Source: Flavobacteriaceae bacterium UBA5079
GTDB taxonomy: Bacteria; Bacteroidota; Bacteroidia; Flavobacteriales; Flavobacteriaceae
Direction: 5' to 3'
Assembly (NCBI GenBank): GCA_002414705.1
Contig: DIAL01000007.1
Coordinates: forward strand, 12,561 to 19,333
DNA: 6,773 nt
Every line of letters starts with the position of its first letter. Position 1 is the stretch's first letter. Below are positions 1 through 5,498 of the stretch, piece by piece. The notes beneath the pieces were generated by a model. The model saw only the letters and a program-made list of their open reading frames with translations. It did no database searches and had not been told where the DNA came from. A program made the translations under genes and the position numbers.

Positions 1-116
1 TATTTAAAGATGGTAACCGTATCAACCCAATTAATTTTTATTATGGAAACCTATCAGCGGACGAATTTAATGTTATGCTGAGAAAAGCCTCATTAGAAAA
101 TCAATCACTAGATTAA
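1..116 (+). CDS. Probable M23-family metallopeptidase, C-terminal fragment (5' end outside window)
   Basis: An open frame enters from the left edge (first full codon at base 3) and ends with TAA at 114-116, leaving 37 residues. The fragment contains RINPINFYYG followed by an acidic helix and ends ENQSLD. From memory, a basic residue followed by (N/D)P(I/L) and an aromatic stretch closes the LytM/M23 peptidase fold, and flavobacterial M23 peptidases commonly end this way. Such enzymes are zinc endopeptidases that cut peptidoglycan cross-links in the periplasm. The catalytic HxxxD and HxH motifs would lie upstream and cannot be checked here. The next gene starts 1 nt after this stop, so the two are probably co-transcribed. 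Family assignment rests only on the tail and on the neighbouring genes; another protein with a similar end is possible. Confidence 0.62.
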   Translation, partial: FKDGNRINPINFYYGNLSADEFNVMLRKASLENQSLD

Positions 117-117
117 G

Positions 118-447
118 ATGCATATAGACTTACCAGAAAAACGTTATTATGGCATTGGCGAAGTTGCTAAAGCTTTCAAAGTAAATGCATCTTTAATTCG
201 CTTTTGGGAAAAAGAGTTTGATGTGTTACAGCCAAAAAAAAATGCAAAAGGCAATCGGAAATTCACACCAGAAGATATTCAAAACCTAAAACTTATTTTT
301 CACTTGGTCAAGGAACGTGGTTTTACATTGGATGGTGCAAAAATTCATTTGAAGGAAGAAAAACAGCAGACGCTTAATAATTTTGAAATTATCACTAAAT
401 TAGAAGAGATAAAATCGCAACTCATTAAAATTAAAGAGCAGTTGTAA
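118..447 (+). CDS. MerR-family transcriptional regulator, short cysteine-free type
   Basis: This 109-residue protein has a MerR-type winged helix-turn-helix at its N-terminus. Residues 12-30 (IGEVAKAF through LIRFWE) form the helix-turn-helix. Residues 38-50, with the NRKFT stretch, form the wing, and PEDIQNLKLIFHLVKERGFT (51-70) gives the second helical pair. The C-terminus (about 85-109) is a short amphipathic helix rich in K, E, I and L, suited to antiparallel dimerisation. There is no long effector domain and not a single cysteine, so it is not a thiolate metal sensor of the classical MerR or CueR kind. The start is the ATG 1 nt after the upstream stop. That coupling suggests translation from the same mRNA as the peptidase gene. 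It may regulate the adjacent envelope genes or itself, but no operator can be identified. The family call is secure; ligand and targets are unknown. Confidence 0.9.
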   Translation: MHIDLPEKRYYGIGEVAKAFKVNASLIRFWEKEFDVLQPKKNAKGNRKFTPEDIQNLKLIFHLVKERGFTLDGAKIHLKEEKQQTLNNFEIITKLEEIKSQLIKIKEQL

Positions 448-503
448 CATTTTAATAAAAATGGCAACTAACAATTACAAACATTACACTAAAACAACTT
501 ATT

Positions 504-1100
504 ATGAAAAAATGGTTAATTCCCGTTATAATTATTGGAGTTATTGCATTTGCAATTTACTCTTGGGCTGTTGGATTTAATAATACAGCACTAGAATATG
601 AAGCCGATGCTAAAACAGCTTGGGCAGATGTTGAAAGTTCTTATCAACGTCGAAACGACTTAATTGGAAACTTAGTAAAAACGGTACAAGGTGCTGCCGA
701 TTTTGAACGTACCACATTAACTGAAGTTATTGAAGCACGAGCTAAAGCGACTTCCACTACTATTGATGCTAGCAATTTAACGTCAGAAAATATGGCACAA
801 TTTCAACAAGCACAATCTGGTTTAAGTGGAGCATTATCTAAATTATTAGTATCTGTAGAACGCTATCCAGAATTGAAAGCGAATCAGAATTTCTTGGAAT
901 TACAGTCGCAATTAGAAGGCACTGAAAACCGAATTAATGTTGCTAGAGATAGATATAACGAATCAGTGAACATTTATGACAAGCATATTAAAAAATTCCC
1001 TGGAAGCTTTTTAGCTGGAATCTTCGGATTTGAAGAAATGCCAAGATATAAATCAGATCCAGGTAGCGAAAATGCACCTGATGTTGACTTTGAATTTTAA
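504..1100 (+). CDS. lemA: LemA family protein
   Basis: This 198-residue protein has one N-terminal hydrophobic segment (about 4-22, preceded by KK) and a long helical body, the usual size and layout of LemA proteins. The family signature is clear: RRNDLIGNLVKTV at 49-61, the core YPELKANQNFLELQ at 121-134, then QLEGTENRINVARDRYNE at 136-153, and the late FPGSFLAGIFGF at 165-176. The segment probably acts as an uncleaved signal anchor with the helical bundle outside the cytoplasm. That topology is inferred from family structures and the charge pattern. The ATG at 504 lies in an A-rich leader with no Shine-Dalgarno motif and puts the hydrophobic segment right at the N-terminus. The next gene begins 5 nt after the stop. 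LemA genes often sit beside TPM-domain or HtpX genes, and here two TPM genes follow. Biochemical function is not established. Confidence 0.95.
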   Translation: MKKWLIPVIIIGVIAFAIYSWAVGFNNTALEYEADAKTAWADVESSYQRRNDLIGNLVKTVQGAADFERTTLTEVIEARAKATSTTIDASNLTSENMAQFQQAQSGLSGALSKLLVSVERYPELKANQNFLELQSQLEGTENRINVARDRYNESVNIYDKHIKKFPGSFLAGIFGFEEMPRYKSDPGSENAPDVDFEF

Positions 1101-1105
1101 GAACT

Positions 1106-1543
1106 ATGTCTAAAATTGAAGATTTTTTAACCGCAGGCGAAGAGCAAGAAATCATTGCTGCTATTCGCGAAGCTGAAAAAAACACCTCTGGTGAAATACG
1201 CGTGCATTTAGAAAAAACATCCAAAATTGATGTCTTTGATCGCGCTATGGAAGTATTCCATTTTTTAAAAATGGATAATACCAAACAGCAAAATGGCGTA
1301 TTAATTTATGTTGCTGTAGAAGATAGAAACTTTGTGATTTTTGGCGATAAAGGCATTAACGATGTGGTTTCAGATGATTTCTGGGATACGACTCGTAATG
1401 CCATTCAAATCCAATTTAAACAAGGTAACTTTAAACAAGGTCTAGTAGATGGTATTTTAAAAGCAGGAAAGGCTTTAGAACAGCATTTTCCTTGGGAACA
1501 TAATGATAAGAACGAATTACCGGATACTATTTCAAAAGGATAA
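1106..1543 (+). CDS. TPM-domain protein, soluble form
   Basis: This 145-residue protein consists of a single TPM domain (TLP18.3/Psb32/MOLO-1 fold). Recognisable parts are the leading helix with IREAEKNTSGEIRVHLE (20-36), the central strand GVLIYVAVEDRNFVIFGDKGI (within 64-84), VVSDDFWD (87-94), and the end HFPWEHNDKNELPD (127-140). No signal peptide or membrane segment is visible, so it should be cytosolic, or attached to the membrane through partners. Known members of the TPM fold include plant thylakoid proteins linked to photosystem II repair and a nematode receptor auxiliary subunit; no common reaction is established. The ATG lies 5 nt after the lemA stop and the next gene begins 9 nt downstream, so translation is probably coupled. 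A function shared with LemA and the second TPM protein is inferred from this context only. Confidence 0.9.
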   Translation: MSKIEDFLTAGEEQEIIAAIREAEKNTSGEIRVHLEKTSKIDVFDRAMEVFHFLKMDNTKQQNGVLIYVAVEDRNFVIFGDKGINDVVSDDFWDTTRNAIQIQFKQGNFKQGLVDGILKAGKALEQHFPWEHNDKNELPDTISKG

Positions 1544-1552
1544 AAACCAAAC

Positions 1553-2398
1553 ATGCCCAATTTAAACAGACACATATTTACACAGTTATCTTTGAAACAG
1601 TTTAGCCTTATTTGTGCTATGCTCTTTTTGGGTATGCAATCTGTTTTAGGGCAGTTTACAATTCCTGAAATTCCCAGAGAACAAACAAGTGTTTATGATT
1701 ATATTGGTTTGTTATCGGCTGATGAAAAAACGAGTCTTGAGAATAAGCTGATTAAATATTCTGATTCAACATCCACACAAATAGTTGTTGCTATTATTTC
1801 ATCCACCAATGGTGAAAATATTAATTATTTGGGTGCACAATGGGGACAAAAATGGGGAATTGGTCAAGCAAAAGAAGATAATGGTATCCTTATTTTATTG
1901 GCACGCGATGACAGAAAAATAGCTATTAGCGCAGGTTATGGTGTGGAGCATTTACTGACTGATGCTATGAGTAAACGTATAATAGAAAATGACATTATAC
2001 CCTATTTTAAACAAAACGATTATCCTGGAGGTTTAAATCGAGGCGCTGAAGCAATTTTTAAAGTTCTCACAGGTGAATACCAAGGGTCACGACAAGGTAA
2101 TTCTAATGATAGCGTTCCTTTTGGCTTCTTTTTCTTCCTATTTATAGTATTTATTTTTATCATAATCGCTATTTCAAAAAATAGACGAGGTGGTGGAAAT
2201 AATGGTTCTGGAGGAAATAAATCTGGAGGCTTTAGCATATTAGATGCTATTATTTTAAGCAATCTAGGACGTGGTGGTTATGGTGGCTCATCAGGTGGTT
2301 TCGGAGGTTCTTCTGGAGGTAGCTTTGGAGGAGGCGGCTTTGGTGGCGGTTTTGGTGGTGGTGGCTTTGGAGGTGGAGGCGCCTCTGGTGGTTGGTAG
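1553..2398 (+). CDS. Secreted, membrane-anchored TPM-domain protein with glycine-rich tail (YgcG-like)
   Basis: The 281 residues divide into four parts. A signal peptide covers about 1-33, with hydrophobic core FSLICAMLFLGM and likely cleavage near SVLG|QF. A TPM domain spans about 45-175, with VYDYIGLLSADEK, QIVVAIISS, the family-typical WGIGQAKEDNGILILLA region and RKIAISAGYGVEHLLTD. One transmembrane helix lies at about 190-207, followed by basic SKNRR. A tail at 212-281 is dominated by Gly, Ser and Phe and ends in GGW. Charge placement puts the TPM domain in the periplasm and the tail in the cytoplasm. This is the usual layout of YgcG-like TPM proteins, whose glycine-rich ends are common but unexplained. 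The ATG at 1553 was chosen because it gives a complete signal peptide and follows an A-rich leader; internal ATGs at codons 23 and 28 would cut the hydrophobic core. It is the last gene of the rightward cluster. Confidence 0.92.
   Translation: MPNLNRHIFTQLSLKQFSLICAMLFLGMQSVLGQFTIPEIPREQTSVYDYIGLLSADEKTSLENKLIKYSDSTSTQIVVAIISSTNGENINYLGAQWGQKWGIGQAKEDNGILILLARDDRKIAISAGYGVEHLLTDAMSKRIIENDIIPYFKQNDYPGGLNRGAEAIFKVLTGEYQGSRQGNSNDSVPFGFFFFLFIVFIFIIIAISKNRRGGGNNGSGGNKSGGFSILDAIILSNLGRGGYGGSSGGFGGSSGGSFGGGGFGGGFGGGGFGGGGASGGW
2273..2395 (+). repeat. G-rich low-complexity coding repeat (glycine tail)
   Basis: This is the DNA behind the last 41 codons of the glycine-rich TPM protein. It is built from imperfect units of GGTGGN and GGAGGN, broken by TTT/TTC (Phe) and TCA/TCT (Ser) codons. 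It is strongly G-rich on the coding strand, unlike the AT-rich surroundings. Gly codons alternate mainly between GGT, GGA and GGC, so it is not a pure microsatellite, but units such as GGTGGTGGTGGC invite slippage or recombination. Length variation in whole codons would be tolerated by the tail. Confidence 0.7.
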
Positions 2399-2407
2399 CT
2401 GTTAGTT

Positions 2408-2435
2408 ATTAGAGATTAGAGATTAGAGATTAGAG
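2408..2435. repeat. Perfect tandem heptamer (ATTAGAG)4
   Basis: Four exact head-to-tail copies of ATTAGAG fill 28 bp, beginning 9 nt after the stop codon of the glycine-rich TPM gene. The preceding bases (GTTAGTT) look like a decayed further copy. The array ends directly against the A5 run that flanks the terminator hairpin. It is non-coding and lies between convergent genes. Seven-base periodicity with no mismatch points to recent slippage expansion; no function can be read from it. Confidence 0.9.
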
Positions 2436-2441
2436 AAAAAC

Positions 2442-2478
2442 ACAAAAGCCATTTTAGGAAAACTAAAATGGCTTTTGT
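2442..2478. terminator. Bidirectional intrinsic terminator between convergent genes
   Basis: A perfect 16-bp inverted repeat (ACAAAAGCCATTTTAG and its exact reverse complement) is separated by the 5-nt loop GAAAA at 2458-2462. In the leftward direction the stem is followed by G then TTTTT (complement of 2436-2440), a good U-tract for the outer-membrane protein gene, whose stop is 29 nt away. In the rightward direction the 3' arm ends TTTTGT and runs into ATTT, a weaker tail, serving the TPM gene that stops 43 nt upstream. A perfect stem at a convergent junction fits a shared terminator. Confidence 0.88.
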
Positions 2479-2507
2479 ATTTCGAGAATTGCAACTGCAA
2501 TTGAGGA

Positions 2508-5312
2508 TTAATCCCAATAGAAGCTATCATCATCGGTATCACTTTTGCTTCCTAGACTATTAAATTTCCAGCTAAAACTCAACATAAAATATTGTTCTAA
2601 AACAGTACTTTGCGAATCCTGAATAAAGTTTTGATTGGCTGTTCGTCTGGCATTGGTATTCTGATCTAATAAATCATAAACCTTAAGGGTAACTGTACCA
2701 GCATCTTTTAAAACCGAATATGCTAAAGTAGAATTCCAAAACCAAGCACTACTTTGAAACCCTGGTCCAACATTAGGGTTATAATTATAATTGATATCAT
2801 TTCGCCATTCAAACTTTTTAGGTAAGAAGAGTGCTGTAGATACGTTTAAATTATGCTCTAAAAAATTAAGATCTTCAAACTCGTCCAAATCATATTTGTT
2901 ATTGGTAAATGAAACAGAATAACGTGGTCTAAACTCTAGTACATCTTTCCATGTAAAGCGCACACTTCCTTCTGGCGACAAGGAACGTACTTTACTAGCA
3001 TATTGAACATCATTATTAAAGTTAATATTCCGACTTAAATCGCCATTAACACCTATACCAAATTTAAGGGTTCTTAAACTATCAATTTTAACATCCTTAC
3101 TGTAATCCAAATTAGCATAAAATTGAAAATTTCCATCCACATTGGCATAGGTTGTAGTTCTAACAAAATTTTCATCTACAATTGTTTTCGCAACCACTTG
3201 ATCTTTTGTAAACGTACCACCAACATAAGAATAAAAGCCTGTTCTTTTTTGCCAATCGAAGGCATTAAATCCTAAATTAATTCTGTGACTATTAGAAGGT
3301 GCTAAATCTGGATTTCCAACAACCGTATTCAATGGATCTGAAACATTTTGAAACGCCTGTAATTGGGATAATTGAGGTGGATTATTGCTTAAGCGGTAAC
3401 TGGACCAAAAAGATGCTTTTGGACTAAATCTATAATTTACATAACCATTTAATAAAGCAGCTTCAAAACGTCTTTTTATGGATAGTTCTGGTCTTAATAA
3501 ATCGGTATTACCTAATGTTCTGTATACATAGTCAAAACCAATTCTTCCAGACCATTTTTCGTTTCTGTAGCTTAAGCTAATACCTGGCACCAAACGCTCG
3601 TCCAAATACTCGAAATTAGTACTTAAGTCTTCATTAAAAATGCTATACTCACCAGTATTATCTTTATCAAATGTACTTTTCACATCTGTACTCTTATCAC
3701 GACCATATTCATATTCAAAGTTTAAAAATAGCTCATTGGCAATTAATGGTAATCGGTAATTAATATTGGAACGAAAGTTGGTAACATCACCTTCTCCATT
3801 GGTTATTTGGTCACGTTCAATCTGATCAATAATAATAAAATCTGGATTATCAGGATTACTTAAATCTTCCCCATAAACATTGGTTAATGAGTTTAAATTA
3901 TCTTCAGATTGTCGCGTATTAATTTCATTGGTGAAATTCACACTTAAAAACGCACCTCTTTTTCCAAACTTCTTATTCAAATTAATATTATTTCGGAAAT
4001 TTTTACCCGTATTTTCAACCAATGAATTGGTAGTAGACTCGTTGGTTAAAATACCTTCATCTGTAAAAGATTGTTCGGCAGCATTATATGAATTAGTACT
4101 TTTAGAATATCGGAATGATGGGTCTATATTAATTAAAAATGTAGAATCTACTTGAATATCAAATCCTAAATTAGCCGAATGACTATCGCTATTATTATAG
4201 GTGCTAGATTCCGAATTCGTAAAATATCTGGAATCTGGTAAAATATTTTCACGTTGTGATGCGGTTTTATTTTCTGAACTACTTCCAGAGAAAAAATAAT
4301 CGGCTGAAACATCTGTTTTTTCTCCAATTTTATCCGCATAATTTAAACCTGCGTTCTGCGATTTGGTAATACCTTGTCCTCCGCCAAATGAACGACCATC
4401 AATAGAAAATGAACCATTACTAGACATGGACATACTATTGGCTCCACCAAACATTTTGCGGATTTCGCCAAAACTAAATCCTGGCGAATTAATATTATTC
4501 CCACCAACTAAAACACTTACGCGTCTATCATTATTAAAATAATTAAGCATTCCTGCTCCTTCGTAACGGTCGTCAGTTCCAGCACCAGCTGCTACACGAC
4601 CAAAAACACCTTTATTGTTTTCTTCTTTAATAGTTAAATTGATCGTTTTATTTTCGCCATCAACAACATCACCAGAAAATGCTTCCGCCTTGGTTTTTGT
4701 ATCCACAACTTGTATTTTCTCTATAAGTTCTTTTGTAAGATTCTTGGTTGTAATGGTCGGATCGTCGCCAAAAAATGGCTTTCCATTTACAAGAATTTTA
4801 TTAACCTCTTTACCGTTAATTTTTATCTTCCCATCTTCATCCACCTCTACACCTGGCAATTCTCTTAAAAGGTCTTCAACTGTCGCATCTTTTTTAGTTT
4901 TAAACGAACTGACATTAAATTCTAATGTATCTTTTTTTATGGTAATTGGTGCTGCCGATTTTATTAGAACCTCATCCAGTTGATTGCTAACTTCAAGATT
5001 TATAGTTTTTAAATCTACAATCGGGTTTGCCAAAGAAATAGTCTGCATATAGGTTTTATAACCAACAAAAGAGATATATAATTTTACTGATTTATCAGCT
5101 ATTTTATCTTCCAAAAGAAACCTGCCTTCTTTATCAGAAATGGTATAGGTAACAACAGTGCTATCGGATAAACGCTCAAGGTGAACGGTTGCAGATTCCA
5201 AGGGTAATTGCTCATCTAGAGAGATGATTTTTCCTGAAATTTGAATGGGTCTAGATTGAGAGAATGCTAATGAAATGGCAAAGAAGGTGATGATAAAGAA
5301 TACATTCTTCAT
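2508..5312 (-). CDS. Outer-membrane beta-barrel protein, TonB-dependent-receptor type with carboxypeptidase-regulatory-like domain
   Basis: This 934-residue protein starts with a signal peptide (1-18, core FFIITFFAISLAFS, cleavage near FS|QS). Next is a carboxypeptidase-regulatory-like beta-sandwich (about 23-108; ISGKI, then DKEGRFLLED and SFVGYKTY). LDEVLIKS (112-119) sits where a TonB-box-like segment is expected. A plug domain (about 115-233) carries ELPGVEVDEDGKIKINGK and LVNGKPFFGDDP. From about 236 on, alternating aromatic/polar strands form the barrel, most like the Bacteroidota outer-membrane beta-barrel family rather than classical SusC. A Gly/Ser/Met-rich segment (about 273-322, with GGANSMSMSSNG and FGGGQG) is probably an early loop. 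The C-terminus ends FSWKFNSLGS plus an acidic DTDDDSFYWD tail, not the usual terminal Phe. No SusD gene is adjacent, so glycan uptake is not supported; substrate is unknown. The ATG is preceded by an A-rich leader and gives a clean signal peptide. Length is normal and the frame unbroken. Confidence 0.92.
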   Translation of the reverse strand: MKNVFFIITFFAISLAFSQSRPIQISGKIISLDEQLPLESATVHLERLSDSTVVTYTISDKEGRFLLEDKIADKSVKLYISFVGYKTYMQTISLANPIVDLKTINLEVSNQLDEVLIKSAAPITIKKDTLEFNVSSFKTKKDATVEDLLRELPGVEVDEDGKIKINGKEVNKILVNGKPFFGDDPTITTKNLTKELIEKIQVVDTKTKAEAFSGDVVDGENKTINLTIKEENNKGVFGRVAAGAGTDDRYEGAGMLNYFNNDRRVSVLVGGNNINSPGFSFGEIRKMFGGANSMSMSSNGSFSIDGRSFGGGQGITKSQNAGLNYADKIGEKTDVSADYFFSGSSSENKTASQRENILPDSRYFTNSESSTYNNSDSHSANLGFDIQVDSTFLINIDPSFRYSKSTNSYNAAEQSFTDEGILTNESTTNSLVENTGKNFRNNINLNKKFGKRGAFLSVNFTNEINTRQSEDNLNSLTNVYGEDLSNPDNPDFIIIDQIERDQITNGEGDVTNFRSNINYRLPLIANELFLNFEYEYGRDKSTDVKSTFDKDNTGEYSIFNEDLSTNFEYLDERLVPGISLSYRNEKWSGRIGFDYVYRTLGNTDLLRPELSIKRRFEAALLNGYVNYRFSPKASFWSSYRLSNNPPQLSQLQAFQNVSDPLNTVVGNPDLAPSNSHRINLGFNAFDWQKRTGFYSYVGGTFTKDQVVAKTIVDENFVRTTTYANVDGNFQFYANLDYSKDVKIDSLRTLKFGIGVNGDLSRNINFNNDVQYASKVRSLSPEGSVRFTWKDVLEFRPRYSVSFTNNKYDLDEFEDLNFLEHNLNVSTALFLPKKFEWRNDINYNYNPNVGPGFQSSAWFWNSTLAYSVLKDAGTVTLKVYDLLDQNTNARRTANQNFIQDSQSTVLEQYFMLSFSWKFNSLGSKSDTDDDSFYWD

Positions 5313-5386
5313 GATTTGATTGATGATTTTTGATTGGTTTTTAAGGAAACGAATATATATTGTTTAAAGTATGAAGCGTCTTAAAA

Positions 5387-5419
5387 AAAACTTAAACTTT
5401 TGTTATAAAACACTACAAA
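5387..5419 (-). promoter_or_regulatory. Candidate Bacteroidota-type promoter for the outer-membrane protein gene
   Basis: Read on the minus strand, TTTG (complement of 5416-5419) is followed after 21 nt by TAAGTTTT (complement of 5387-5394). The Bacteroidota housekeeping consensus is a -33 TTG or TTTG and a -7 TAnnTTTG, with spacing near 19 and some latitude in flavobacteria. The -7 element here lacks only the final G. Transcription would start near 5380, giving a leader of roughly 70 nt. In a sequence this AT-rich, such a match can arise by chance, so this is a candidate only. Confidence 0.28.
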
Positions 5420-5439
5420 TGAAACATTAAAACAAACAA

Positions 5440-5467
5440 AAACCCACTTACAATTGTAAATGGGCTT
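5440..5467 (-). terminator. Intrinsic terminator downstream of der
   Basis: On the minus strand, AAGCCCATTTAC, loop AATT, then GTAAGTGGGTTT form a 12-bp stem with two G-U wobbles, followed by TTTGTTTGTTTT. The hairpin begins 31 nt after the der stop. The wobbles pair only in leftward RNA; in rightward RNA they would be A-C mismatches, so the element is directional. It probably isolates der transcription from the outer-membrane protein gene downstream. Confidence 0.85.
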
Positions 5468-5498
5468 GTTTATTAATATATATTTTCTGTCCTATTTT

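Noticed and set aside
378..385. TAATTTTG, an exact match to the Bacteroidota -7 element TAnnTTTG inside the MerR gene, upstream of lemA
   Set aside because: The nearest TTTG (348-351) is 26 nt away, too far for the usual spacing, and several such octamers are expected by chance in a window of this composition.
461..580. A 39-codon frame (ATG at 461) that begins upstream of lemA and overlaps its start in another frame
   Set aside because: Composition is unnatural (Tyr-, Cys- and Trp-rich), it overlaps the lemA signal-anchor codons, and nothing indicates translation. Probably chance in AT-rich DNA.
2487..2502. Inverted repeat AATTGCA-AC-TGCAATT near the outer-membrane gene stop
   Set aside because: A 2-nt spacer cannot form a closed loop without opening a pair, the stem is AT-rich and short, and the strong adjacent hairpin already explains termination.
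2505..2514. Palindrome GGATTAATCC overlapping the outer-membrane gene stop codon
   Set aside because: A 10-bp palindrome made partly of coding constraint (Trp, Asp, stop) is likely coincidental, with no second copy to suggest an operator.
3880..4155. Plus-strand frames inside the outer-membrane gene (3880-4155 and 4615-4983) and inside der (5625-5816, 6202-6384)
   Set aside because: They lie antisense to long, clearly conserved coding regions, show no domain-like pattern, and have the composition of reverse-complement shadows.
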